Assembly (NCBI RefSeq): GCF_000003815.2
Contig: NC_049986.1
Coordinates: 2,856,992 to 2,920,991, forward strand
DNA: 64,000 nucleotides
Direction of reading: 5' to 3'
Source: Branchiostoma floridae
Taxonomy: Eukaryota; Chordata; Leptocardii; Amphioxiformes; Branchiostomatidae
Shown: one piece after another, positions 24,901-35,500 of the stretch
How positions within the stretch are numbered: position 1 is the first letter of the stretch
Layout: every line of letters begins with the position of its first letter
The notes under the pieces: generated by a model
Seen by the model: only the letters and a program-made list of their open reading frames with translations
What the model was told of the DNA's origin: nothing
Database searches by the model: none
Made by a program: the position numbers and the translations under genes

Positions 24901-27497
24901 ATTTATACTTGTTCATGTATCAAATGACTTAAAATGTAAAAAAATATGATTTGAACATAGCAGATCATTTCTCACAGATTAATGAACCACAGTCTGAAAA
25001 TTTTATTGAAATATCATGAGCTATTCTGATCATGTTCTATTAACTCAGTAACCGATATGATTCAATATTACTCTTTTCAAAAGCACAAATGATTCATGTA
25101 TCTCACGTCATATCACAATCCTGACAAAAGCTGTCTGTGAAAGCACCGTGCAGGCTTGGACAAGTGAACTAGCCCTATTGTCCAGGGCAGTTCATGTACT
25201 GATCGGACAAGTAAGATTTTTCCATAGACGATGATACTATTGATTGATATTTTGTTACTTTTTGTCATTACATCAAGCAATACTGTAAATGCATTTAAGT
25301 TCGCGGGGATTTAATTTCGCGGTAGCGGTAAAATGGACTTTTCGCGGTGGATTTAATTTCGCGGTAGCACCATGCACTGCAGTCTCTTACTGTTATGGAA
25401 AAATGTTCGCGGTGGTTTTAAATTCGCGGTGAAGCGGCCGCCGCGAAAACCGCGAACATTAATCCACCGCGAACATTTCTGCATTTACAGTACTCAACAG
25501 AGAAAAATAGAGGCAATAGTAAAAATTCCATTGCTGGAACTTGAAAGTGAAAATGCATATAAAAGTAACAAGTGAAAAATTGTTTTGGGCAAGTAAATTT
25601 TGAATTTTAGAAAACTTGTCTAACCCTGCCGTTACAAACATTTTATATTCATTCATATAGTTTGTAAAGTTTAGATCCAACAAGAGCGATTGTGTGAATA
25701 CACCTAGCCTTACCTCTGCAGCTGCTGGATGCATGGGATGACAAACACTCGGCCTCCAGCCACCATGAGGGGACGGGCGTGGCAACATCCTGGGGTAAAC
25801 AACAACAACAACAATCAGTCAGCAATGTCAGATAGTTGTAATTTTTGGCACTCTATAATGATTACCACATATACATTACAGAAGTTAGCTGTTGTTCGTC
25901 CTTCGAGTCGACTTAACTGTGCTGGAAGTGCCACACACTGCAAATATGAGGAAGCAAGTGCTGACCACACCCCTTTTGTTAAGGTCCTGGCTATGGACAC
26001 ACCCCCTTATCAAAATGACAAATACTTTCCTTTCTTGAATATCAGAGTACTAAATCTGTCTTCCTTTTATATCTATCCAGAATGATATCCTTCCTTTTGC
26101 AAAATACAACTATACTTCATAACATATGATCATAATCTATAATTTATAAGAACTAATAACAAACTAGAAAGCAATATTTTACTGAAATGTTTTCACTGTA
26201 GCCTTATGTCATTTAGCTACTTACACATAATACTATACCATAAGTCTCGCCCTATATACAGTATTCTGTGAGTAGAAAAATGAATTACCAATACAGGTTT
26301 TGCTATATTTTCTATACAGCTAATATGCTAATGTCATTGGCAGTTATAATCCCTGATTGGTTCACGTCAGTTCTAAACTCTGATTGGTTCATGACAGAAG
26401 AAGAAGACAAAGACAGAAGAAGACACTAGCAAAAACAGTATGTTTTCCCTATCCTTAAAACACAAATACTACTAACCTTTAAACTAAGGCTTTCAGAATT
26501 ACAACTATACTTATAATAAAACTTTAATGTTTTTTGTTTATTAATACCTTACCAAGTATCCTACTGTCAGTACTGAAACAACAACATGCACATGTACCTA
26601 CAGGCTACACACATTACAGGTATGAGAAATGCTGTGCTGCACATAATGTCCTTCTAGTGAACCATTGCCAAGACCTATAATGGTCCCTCCATGGAGAAAT
26701 TGCCCTAGCCTGCGTCACAGCCTCATCAATTATACAACGCAAATTGAAAACCAGAATGAGATTACACAAGCTTACCATCATCATCTTAAGGGTACCTGCT
26801 TAAAATGTTGATGGTCATTTTAACATGAGATTGTCAAATTTTCAATGGCTTGTTTTTCCTGTAGTGTCGTCTTTTGAGTAAAATGTATAAGGCATACAAA
26901 CAACACATTGACACAACTTGTCCTTCCTCTTAGCAAATATGGAGTCGTCCAACCTTAAAAATAACAAAGATTTTTACCATAACAGTTCATCCGAGTAGAT
27001 GTTTTCAATATCATTAGGGTTACCATACATTGTACAGTGTGTTGTAAGACTGAAATGTCTCCAAACTTGGAAGGAAAATTTGACTGTAAACATCGGACAC
27101 AGTGTACTGAACATCACGTAATGACACACCTCCAAACAGACTGCCAAACGATCAATATGGCATGACAACACTTATTTACTGCTTAACGTAGATTCCGGAT
27201 ATGCAAACCAAATTATACTGCAGGAGGCATGCTAATGTGAACTGCTGGCCTAAATTGCTTGCAACAAAATAAAGGCGTGGCTGATGGATTTCAAATCACG
27301 TAGCTCTCAGTTTAAGTATGGCCTGTTATGGCTGCAAAACACCATGACCTATCTAACTATAAGCACAACCAGAAATATCCAAAAATACGGAAATTTCCAG
27401 GACGTGACAACACGCTCTTACCTGACACTACTAGAGCCTCATTCGGTCCACAGACTTGGAAGAAATAGGAGTCTTCTTCTCCATTGGTTTCTGACAT
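12951..27497 (-). CDS. FLOT1: Flotillin-1, complete gene with two clusters of alternative exons
   Basis: Flotillin-1 is a membrane-scaffold protein on the cytoplasmic face of lipid-raft microdomains that assembles with flotillin-2. The minus-strand exons are 27497-27422, 25789-25714, one of three 91-nt exons, 21052-20909, one of two 120-nt exons, 17729-17634, 17010-16891, 16630-16598, 15770-15589, 14832-14787, 14301-14165 and 13139-12951. The product is about 436 aa; the human protein is 427. Landmarks are [26 protein letters not shown] (with the Cys palmitoylated in mammals), the SPFH/PHB domain through exon 5, a GYLKALG Tyr equivalent to the phosphorylated Tyr160, and a Glu/Ala-rich coiled coil ending in [18 protein letters not shown]. 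The N-terminus is longer than in vertebrates ([14 protein letters not shown] before CGPNEA). Oddities are a GC donor after exon 6 and exon 11 being 137 nt where 138 are needed, which shifts the frame near 14191-14194 and would remove the conserved C-terminus. The family identification is very firm. Confidence 0.95.
13807..14099. mobile_element. MITE with TAGTACAGGAGCCAAGTCCT ends in FLOT1 intron 11
   Basis: Inverted ends TAGTACAGGAGCCAAGTCCT and AGGACTTGGCTCCTGTACTA enclose a core with further inverted segments (CTAATTTTGTGG / CCACAAAATTAG). It is about 293 bp and non-coding; no clear target duplication beyond TA was seen. Confidence 0.75.
15330..15542. mobile_element. Palindromic TACTGTAAAT MITE, copy 1
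   Basis: The element begins TACTGTAAATACATTTAAGT and ends TCTGTATTTACAGTA, with GCGGGGATTTAATTTCGCGG inside and the near-palindromic CCGTGAAAACCGCG on the right. About 213 bp; lies in FLOT1 intron 9. Related copies are at 25281, 52860 and 57326. Confidence 0.85.
16400..16515 (-). mobile_element. tRNA-derived SINE fragment
   Basis: On the minus strand the segment reads CACCGGTGCAATAGCCTAGT AGGTAGAGAG and then, about 35 bases on, TATTGAACG. This is a degraded A box and B box arrangement, related to the SINE at 46310-46572. Confidence 0.5.
16533..16592 (+). repeat. CA/CACG microsatellite
   Basis: A run of (CA)n with interspersed CG units ends about six bases before the FLOT1 exon 8 donor. Confidence 0.95.
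18301..18714. mobile_element. hAT-like MITE, copy 2 of the TAGGGGTGGGTAC family
   Basis: A 414 bp non-coding element begins TAGGGGTGGGTACCGGTAC and ends GGTACCCACCCCTA. It is flanked by a perfect 8 bp duplication, GTGTACAT, at 18293-18300 and 18715-18722. The perfect duplication suggests that it is younger than the copy at 11648. It lies in FLOT1 intron 5. Confidence 0.9.
18910..18978 (+). repeat. 23 bp tandem repeat, three copies
   Basis: The unit ACGTACGTTAAAATCAAGGA followed by TTC is repeated three times in FLOT1 intron 5. Confidence 0.85.
19533..19652 (-). CDS. FLOT1: FLOT1 alternative exon 5b
   Basis: This 120-nt exon, phase 0 at both ends, reads [15 protein letters not shown] then [18 protein letters not shown], and is the copy closer to vertebrate flotillin-1. 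The acceptor is AATAG and the donor GTTTGG is weak. It lies 397 bases downstream of 5a in the direction of transcription. Confidence 0.9.
20050..20169 (-). CDS. FLOT1: FLOT1 alternative exon 5a
   Basis: This 120-nt exon, phase 0 at both ends, reads [15 protein letters not shown] then [18 protein letters not shown]. It covers about human residues 119-158, the end of the SPFH domain. It differs from 5b at seven of 40 positions, including FVNMGIII for LVNMGISV. The donor is GTATTT. Confidence 0.9.
21811..21901 (-). CDS. FLOT1: FLOT1 alternative exon 3c
   Basis: This 91-nt exon reads [16 protein letters not shown] then [14 protein letters not shown] and is the closest of the three to vertebrate flotillin-1. 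The acceptor is CTGCAG and the donor GTTGTT is weak. It lies nearest exon 4, so it would be the default if splicing runs from the nearest upstream exon. Confidence 0.9.
22941..23031 (-). CDS. FLOT1: FLOT1 alternative exon 3b
   Basis: This 91-nt exon has the same phase as 3a and 3c and reads [16 protein letters not shown] then [14 protein letters not shown]. It is the most divergent of the three (18/30 with 3a, 19/30 with 3c). The acceptor is ACACAG and the donor GTGCTC is weak, which fits regulated use. The frame is open throughout and conserved positions ([19 protein letters not shown]) are kept, so it does not look like a decaying copy. Confidence 0.85.
23899..23989 (-). CDS. FLOT1: FLOT1 alternative exon 3a
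   Basis: A 91-nt exon reads [13 protein letters not shown] then [16 protein letters not shown] after completing the split Arg codon. It covers the part of the SPFH domain just after the palmitoylated Cys segment (about human residues 41-70). Acceptor CAG and donor GTAATG are good. It is 23/30 identical to exon 3c and 18/30 to exon 3b by eye. It is the cluster member nearest exon 2. Confidence 0.9.
24083..24446. mobile_element. PIF/Harbinger-like MITE, copy 2 of the GGCCACACCAAA family
   Basis: This copy resembles the one at 584-918 along its length (GGCCACACCAAATTT, AAAAAATTGGAC, TACTGAATAAAAGGCATTG). Flanking TTA is at 24080-24082 and 24447-24449. The second TTA also abuts the next element. 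Confidence 0.8.
24450..24810. mobile_element. PIF/Harbinger-like MITE abutting the previous one
   Basis: Inverted ends are GGCCACACCAATCTAATTTC then TTGGTTCACGG, and CCGTGAACCAAGAAATTAA then CGGTGTGGCC. It is flanked by TTA at 24447-24449 (shared with the neighbour) and 24811-24813. About 361 bp, non-coding, in FLOT1 intron 2. Confidence 0.85.
25281..25492. mobile_element. Palindromic TACTGTAAAT MITE, copy 2
   Basis: Begins TACTGTAAATGCATTTAAGT and ends TTCTGCATTTACAGTA, with CGCGGTGGTTTTAAATTCGC and CCGCGAAAACCGCGAAC inside. The element is 212 bp, intact and strongly palindromic near its right end. Confidence 0.9.
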
Positions 27498-30400
27498 TTT
27501 GGCAGCAATACTGAGGCAGGCAGGCTTAATGTACTGATGTCAGCATACAGAGATGGGCCCAAATCACAGGGGATAGGGTACGTCATTGGGGTAATACCAT
27601 TATGTATGCGGGGACGCTACAGCCTAGATGGCTAGTCTGGGACGTGCGTGTATAATTTCCATGTCACCCTCGCACCATTTTCTGATATTTGTTTATCTAT
27701 TATTATATCTACAGCCAAATAATAATGCAGTGTTGTATTTGTTTGAGGAAATTGAGGTACATGAACAGGATCTATAATTAATGTCAACATCTGAAGTAAT
27801 TTACACTTATCATAATTACAGCATTTTTTCACCTATATTTGCCAATGTTCAGTTTATCATAATTTTATCCTTAGTGAGTGTATGTCATGCTGTATCCTTA
27901 CTAATAATTTATGATAACAATGAAAACCATGTTTAAAATTTGTATGTGCATTGAATCATGTATAATGTCAAATTGACGTCATAATCATATTGTGACCATT
28001 GGTTATGCAAACAAGCTTTGCACAATACAATTATCTGATCACTATTTCAGAGTACCATTATGGCATTGGGAACGGGTTTTCTGCGCGTGAAGAATTTGCG
28101 CGTGCGCGTGAAAAATCTGCGCGTGAAAAAATAAAGTTCCTGAAATATGTCCAAAAATGTGCAGCAAGGAATTCTAAGGCATAAAAATGCGAACCTATGA
28201 TATAATTTCCCATCTGTTACCTGAATTTTTGGTTTGAAAAAAACTGATTTTTAGATCCCTTGGGAATAGGTTAATTTGCATATTTTGAACATTTCAAAAT
28301 CAAGTAAATTGGACAGAAATACATGGAAAGATTACACATATGATGTTTTATATTGTAAAATGTAACAATTTGAGGCTTTTCTCCATTCTAGAAGCTTAAT
28401 TTTATCTTTTTTGAAGCAGATTGTTTCACGCGCAAATTTAGAACTTTTTTGCGCGTGAAAAGTTAACATTTAAAAATCACTTGAAAAGCACTCAGATCGA
28501 GATTTTGTACTCTAGAATGCAACAATATGATACTTGATTCCATTTTGTGCCATCTTGTTTGAGCTTTCATGTATAAAACTGCAAAAACTTTTTGAATCCC
28601 TTGGGAATCAGCTAATTTGCATATTTTCACGCGCAGATTTTTCACGCGCAAGTTTTCACGCGCAAATTTTTCACGCGCACAAAACCCCAACCCATGGCAT
28701 TTATGCTCGTTGTCGCTGGACTCCAATTGTCATATTTTTAACACATCATGTGACATGCAAACCAGTTTGATAATCTACAGTTACAAAACATGTCCCCATA
28801 AAATTGCATTGCAATTTCAATAAATCCAAATCTAAAATGTATTTGGCAATCCAAATGTATGCAAGCAGGATGCACATTTAATTTTGGGACTTTATACATT
28901 TACACTTACTTAAATTTAGTTAAAAGTCATTTTGTTATCTAAGAAGGTTCACATATCAAACCTCAATACAAGTGTTAATTGTATGAATCGTACTAATAAT
29001 GTGTGCATATTGGCATTTCTATGGATGCAAATATTTATCCAGTGAGAATTTTATCTGAAGGACAGAAAGGTAAACGTAGAAAATCACTTTTACCTTGTTG
29101 TAAGTTATGAATAAAATATCTTAGGGAAAATTATTACTTGTAAATCATCACCACAAGACTTAAATGCGCTAAGACCCGTTGTCCTTACCTGAATGACCTG
29201 TAGAGCAAATAAAAACATGACTATGACTCACTACCATTGTACAAACTAACACAGGCATAGAGGTGTGGAAAAATACCAGGGACATATTTGACAGGCATCA
29301 GGGGTAGTCAAAGGGACAGGGTTAACGTTACTTTCTGCAGAAATCAACAAACCAAAACAAACAGGCCTAGAAGGCAAATTCATGAAATACTTCTTTTTGT
29401 ATAATAAACTTTACAACAATTGTGGAAATGTTTATCACAAATATGAATGTGGCAGCAATTTGACCCTATGTTTTCTTCACAGCACCTTGTAGGTTAAGTG
29501 TCTTGCCTAGTTAACAAATCCAAGAAAATTATAGAGTTAAACTTAGAGCTGGTTTGCAACACATCATTGATCACAACAAAGGAAAACATCAGTACGACAC
29601 GTACGACACAAACTATCAAGCTGCAGGAATTTTACATATGCAGTTTCAACCGCACGACTTACAACAATCAACAATTCCACCTTTTGGTAAATTCTATAGT
29701 TTCCCATACCAGCATATAACATGGGATGTAAAAATTCATGACACATATCCAAGCAGATGTTGGGGTGGAAAATTGTAACATTCGGGTATATGTGTGTACA
29801 TATGAGAATGGCTTTAAAAAAAGTATAAGAGAGATCCAGGAACAAAAAAACAACATTATACATTTATATACTTCCAAACTGTGAATATCTGTTCAGATAT
29901 TACAAAATACCTCCCCTTTCCCCAAAACCACGTCATGTCATTAATCATTGTGTCCTATGTAATACATGAAAGTCATTTTCCCTCGCCATGTAGTCTTTTT
30001 ACTAGAATACGATGTTCACGCTTATTAACTTAGATCTAGTACTAGTAAGTTAGTACTAGTAGTGCAAATAAAGCAGACCAAAACCCTCAAAATAAAAAAT
30101 CCTAGTAAAAGGCGTTTCTGTTACTTAGATCTAAGACAATAAAAACAAATCAAGGTTTCTTTCAGTCATTACAGTAGAAATGCATATGTGGGTTTAATAG
30201 AATCCAGGTTTATGACTGAAATAATAACCTACAGAAATAATTTCATTTCAGTAGGTCGTCATCAACAGTTATGAATAATATAGAGAACAGCGTGCTGGGC
30301 AGGAAATACTATCAAGATAAGAAATCTGCAATATTTGCAAGCAACCAAGTGTAGCCATAAAAATTTTCTGCTTCTGGTTTTCTTTCCATCCCAAAGCCAA

Positions 30401-31680
30401 TGGGAAATACAGTACGTAGATCCACTCCAGTAAATTGGGTCACGCACTATCGGTAAGGCATTATTCATAGAGCTGGACTCACATAAACATGAAGAATAGA
30501 AGAATGCTACATTAGTACGTATTCATGGCCCTAATACGGAGCTTATGGAGCTCATATTTTCATGAAAATTTCTAGACTAGCATGGTATTGGTAGACAAAA
30601 TTGTTTTGATATCTATGGACAGTACAGCATCACATTACAGTGCACCATTTGTCATTATATACTAGTACTAGTGTAGAATTGTAGTATTCCCCAAGTAGAG
30701 GTTGAGTCGCGGAGATACAGTCAATAGTAGGAGTCTGGATTTTTACCGATTCGCTCCTCTCAACACAACAGTGGTCAAGGTCTTATCTTTTCCTATTACA
30801 GTACCACCAAGACCTTACAACATTAGGACAAAGATAAATTGAATTATTATAGCTTTAGTCTGAAGGGAAATATACTGCTCCTAATCTCTAATCTTGCCTT
30901 GAGTCCTAAAGGGAAACATGCTGTTTCCTATTTCCTGATCTGTTTCTGCTAGGGGCCGAACTAAAGGCCCTTACTAGGTTATGCATCACCCAATTTGTTT
31001 CAATATATGTACATTACATATAAATGCGTATTCAGCTTCCTACCAGTTTTGTTCTAACGTTAGGTACAATAATTATGAACTGTAAAACTATCCTTTAAAT
31101 TTAAAGAATTTGATACTAGACTCAGAAAATGCATTCATCATAAATACATAATCTCAGATTGAGATTGAGAGATTTATCATAAATATGTTTGGTATATATA
31201 TATATACTAGGCAAAATGCTTGATTTCCTCGAAGTCGTATTGATATCCTGATTTCTCTGGCTTGCCCTGATTTGCCCTGAGGTAATGTAAACATGCAACT
31301 TGTAATGGAAATCTACTAGTACCAACACACATGACTATGTGTGTCTTTAAAATAAACATCAACATATACCTGATATAGATTTATTCTGGAGAAATATCAG
31401 GCATAGTAGACAAATATGAAAACATCTTATTGATATATATTATAAGATGCAGTTAAAACACATAACCAAGAGAAGTATAAGATGCCAAATTTACCGGTAT
31501 GTGGAAAACCACACGTCCACAAATCCTACCCCCACATAAATTCGTCAAATCATAATTGTTTTGTCACGCTATATTTGTGGATACGATGTGTATACATGCG
31601 ACTCATTCATTGCGCTTTCGTTGTTTATCAACGTTGCCAAAAATATAACTGGTCTCTAAAAGTCTCAAAGCTGCTATAGG
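27498..31680. other. Gene-free region upstream of FLOT1, left flank of the LTR element
   Basis: No exon, RNA gene or long ORF was found. FLOT1 transcription should begin a little above 27497 on the minus strand; TACGTCAT near 27579 is a possible CRE-like site, but there is no TATA box. The only organised structure is the inverted-repeat element at about 28060-28700. Confidence 0.5.
28060..28700. repeat. Foldback region with repeated GCGCGTGAAAA motifs
   Basis: Four copies of GCGCGTG(A) near 28080-28130 face four copies of the complement TTCACGCGCA near 28625-28680, with two more in opposite orientations at about 28427 and 28450. The outer arms also match (GGCATTGGGAACGGGTTTT against AAAACCCCAACCCATGGCA). 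AATTTGCATATTTTGAAC recurs in the core as AATTTGCATATTTTCACG. Confidence 0.75.
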
Positions 31681-31809
31681 TGTAGTGAGGATAACTAGAG
31701 CCCTATACCCTTAATGCTGAATCACCCCTTATTAGAGCCCTTCCCCGTCATTGACTATTGTATCTTCCCTGTGACTGCCGCACACTGTTAGGGTAGTAGC
31801 GCGTCTCTG

Positions 31810-31918
31810 TGACGTCAACCTGTCAACAAGCCACGTGGGCGCCGCTCTTCTAACCAATCGCTGTTTCCGTTTGGCATTATGTAAAATCTCTCTCTGATGG
31901 AAAGTTTCTCTTTATATA
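31810..31918 (+). promoter_or_regulatory. LTR promoter: CRE, E-box-like, CCAAT and TATA motifs
   Basis: TGACGTCA at 31810-31817, CCACGTGGG at 31831-31839, CCAAT at 31854-31858 and TATATA at 31913-31918 are spaced like a complete RNA polymerase II promoter in U3. The same set recurs in the 3' LTR. Confidence 0.65.
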
Positions 31919-32295
31919 CCCAAGAAACCCGGGTATCTTTGGCTTTTGGTATTCGGACTTCGACTGCGAACAACCGATCTCGACCTCCTTGAAGGGCGGC
32001 CGGTCGGCGGTCGGGTTTCTCGGGCTTCCGACGGGTCTTTGAGCGGCGCGACGACATGACTTGTACCTCGGGCGACAAATTGTGGTGAGCACTTAGTGTT
32101 TTGCTGTGAGCCCTTGGCGGTTCTTAATGATGTGCGGTTAGACAATCCAAATTGAGGTTTTGGGGGGTCCCTGGGATACTTAGAAACTATTTACTATTGA
32201 GGTGCTTTGTTTTGTATTGTGATGTGATTCTTGCATTGATGTGTACTGTGCATTCTCTTATGTGAGACTATTTGTAACCACCGTACAAGCGTCAG

Positions 32296-32301
32296 AATAA
32301 A
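32296..32301 (+). terminator. Poly(A) signal in the LTR
   Basis: AATAAA lies about 380 bp downstream of the TATA box, consistent with the end of R. It is repeated in the 3' LTR at about 40067. Confidence 0.6.
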
Positions 32302-32497
32302 AGGAATGTAAACGTGAACCCTCATGTTTTGGCCTTGGTTTATGGTGTGCGTGAGAGAAATATACAAGCCTGAATCCTACCACTAGATAGATTCGGTCCT
32401 TGATCTGAGTGTAGTAGAGTACTTCCCCAGTACAGGGGTTGGTTCTTAGAGTAGTGGTTCCCAGTAGCTAGGTCAAGACCAATCTATATGCCACAAA

Positions 32498-32512
32498 TGG
32501 TTCCCTACACCG
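32498..32512 (+). other. Putative primer-binding site of the LTR element
   Basis: TGGTTCCCTACACCG starts two bases after the LTR end. Its first nine bases are complementary to the 3' end of animal tRNA-Glu (AGGGAACCA); the rest does not match the tRNA-Glu I know, so the primer identity is an inference. Confidence 0.5.
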
Positions 32513-35500
32513 TTTATTGAACCCCATTCCTTTGTTCTTATCCGACTTGTACGGTGGTTTTTAGGTAGTGTATTGTTGTAGTTCTCCCGTCGGGGGCTTG
32601 TTACGTCCTCCGCCGCCGGTTACCCTAGGTTGCCAGGGCCCGACCCGCCCGCCCGTCCCGCCCCCCTGATCGTTCCATCTTTTGGTGGCCATCGCTAGCC
32701 CAATTTAAGTCTTTTCTCTGTCGGGAGCTCGTAGCGTTGTCCTTTATTATTTTATCTCTCGTTTCGGTTCTCGCCCTAACGATTTATCCGTCGGTAAACT
32801 CTAGTTTCCTCAGTTTTTCTAAATTACGACCCATCGATTCTAACCATGACTAAAGTGCCTGTGTGAGTCCGGCTTGTCCTCTTCCTCCCAAATTCGCATT
32901 TTCGTCCTTGTTTGTTTCAAAAGTATCTTGCCGCTTTCCACAAATGATTTCTAACGTAGTTAAGGACCTCATAACGATGTCGCTCCTAATTCGAACGGTG
33001 ATTTCGTATTTTCTCATTGTTCACCGAGTGGCCAATGTCAGCCTGTCGCCACCTGAGTTCGGCCCCTCCTGCCGGCCAACTCCAATCGACGGGGCCCCGC
33101 CCTGCTACCCGGGTCTTGGGAAAAATCATCTCCGGGTCATCGGACCTTACTCCTGGTTCCTTGTCCTTCTTGATTTCCCCCTTTATAAACGTCTACTCGT
33201 TAACGTTAGACAATTTAGTTGTGTGTGAATTTAAGTTTTTCTTCGATTTTGACCAAGTCGTTAACCACCTTCTCAAGTCGACACTTAACTTGTGTTCTGT
33301 TAGAAGTTTGGTTTTTTATTTCTACTCAATCTCGTATTTTCCCCGTTCCATTTCTTAAATCTTGCCTTGTCGTGTTCTTAAATTTATTTTTGCCACAGTA
33401 AGGAATATTAATCGTCCAGTTCGATCCGTTGTAACTGCCTCCTAGCCCTTGTTTTACTTTTAGTGGGTTGTGTGCGTCCTAGTTCTGTCATGTTCTGCCG
33501 TGGGTTTTTCTTTTAAGTATACTACTGCTGCCTATTCTTGTTGTTATTTTTTAAACTGTATGCCAGTCCCGCCTGTTTTTGTCGTCCTTTGTGCAGGGGA
33601 AAGGTTTATGTGTTCGGTGTAGACTAAGCCGAATCCTTAGTTTTTGTGTGTTACACGGTAGTTGATTGTTGACAGCGTGTCCGTTTACCTTCTCCGTATA
33701 TCTCGCTAAACTCTGTATGCTCTAGCAATGTTGTTATATTATAGTTTGGTTTTTAGTATAGGATATATTGATTCCTTTCTTGGGTTTCCTTGGGGTTCTT
33801 GTTTGTTCCTGTGTGTTCTGTTTCTTCTGGGTGGTTCCTTAGATTGAGAAAATCTTGCATTTTCAGTTATCCTCGTCGGTCAACTTCTTCCTGGGTTATT
33901 TAGCTGTTTCTTTATGAGCGTTTCGAAATATTTTAGTGTTGTGTTTCTCGAGTTTTTGCGTATGTTTGATTTCCAGTGATTTTGACCGTTCAAAAGTTGT
34001 GTTTTCCGGTGCCCAGTGTTGAGAACGTTGACCTGATTATGAGAACCTCCCTAAGTTCAGTTACTTATGAGTAATGACCCTACTTTTTCTCGCACGTTTT
34101 GTTTCAAAAGAGAGCCTTTGCTTGTTTCTGTTGTAATTTTGCCCGTTTCGTACCCAAGTTTGTGAGATCTAGAAAATTCGCTCCCCGTTTCCTCTCGTGG
34201 GCCGGGACCTACTTTCTTCTTTTGACTGTTGTGGTTTGAACCTGAGTTTTGGAGAAGGTGGACCCACACTGTCCCGCACTCAACTTAATATTTTCTGTTC
34301 CATCGCTGTAACTGTGATCCTAATCCCGTGCTTTTGTTGGCTGTCAAAATTCGTCTCTTTAGTTTCGCTCGTGTGCTTAAGTTATGGCTCATGTGCATCT
34401 TTGTTTTCCGAGTATTGTGACCGTCTAGGACTTTCTATTTTCGGGTTTGTGTGGCTCTTTCGCTGACTTTGTAGTGCACCCCAGTAAGCTAGGGCTGCAA
34501 ATTTCTCAAAAGTTTTATTCTTCTCAAAGGTTGTTCCCAAATTGACTCTTCGCTCTGTCTTGGTACAACGTGTTGTGTTCTTGGCTCGATAGGATTTTCG
34601 TACTGTAAGTTAGGTGTTTGTGGTTTGATTTTCTAGTTTATTTTTGTGTTAACAAATTTATATCGGCCTGTTACACTGCCCCGTTTGCCAACGTAGTTTG
34701 AATTTTGGAAAATTGTTTTGCTGTGTTTTCGCGCTAACTCATGTATGACAAATTGACGTGTTAATGTTGGACACCTGCTCGGATCTATCCGTTCACGTTC
34801 TCACAGTTTGCTAATCCCTAGGCGGCGTCACTGAGTATGCCCTGTTTCACACGTTTCCAAGATATCGCCCTCTGGAATAGAGTCAATCTGTTCTTTGTTT
34901 CTTAGTGATCGTCTCATCTGCCCACTCTTCTGATCTATGACCCCTGCCATCCGGTTCATGGCCATTGATCTGTAATTTCATCTTTCCAACACCTTCTGGA
35001 AAGTTCTGTGGAATTCCATGTCTCTGTGGGGCGTCTTTTTAAACCCCTGTGTTAGTTGTTAGAGTGAATTGTCAATTTTTAATCATTTCTCGTCATGTTT
35101 AAGACTGTCTAGTTGTGTTGTTTCGTTGTTTCCTTTTTATTCTGCACGGTGTTTTTGGTTAAGTCATGCTACTCTAGTCTTTCTGGATAAAATGTCAGCA
35201 CATTCGGGTAGTGCGAGTCCCTGCTAATGAATCTGTTAGTGTGTGTCTTCCTAAAATAAGTCTCTTTTAAAATCTTTGGCCATTTCTCAGTATTCGGAGG
35301 TGGTGAGAGCACCCCACAATAGACAGTCTCTTTTTTATTTTCAAAACTGCGTGTTTCTTTTTCGTGCCCGTCTGCACATTTCCCACCACGCAAGAATGCG
35401 TAAGAAATTAGAAGATGGCAACCTTGACTTTCCGATTAACTGGTTCCGGCCACGGCCGTCTCTGGACGATTAGTTGTACAGTGTGTCTGTTATTTCGACC

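Larger units (their letters stand above)
31681..32495 (+). repeat. 5' LTR
   Basis: Begins TGTAGTGAGGATAAC and ends AATCTATATGCCACA. It carries its own promoter signals and a poly(A) signal (listed separately). Short minus-strand ORFs of 71-87 codons inside it occur identically in the 3' LTR because the repeats are identical. Confidence 0.9.

Noticed and set aside
31815-32145. Minus-strand frames of 71-87 codons in the LTR, repeated at 39586-39916
   Set aside because: They recur only because the LTRs are copies of each other. They lie antisense to the LTR promoter and have no recognisable domain.
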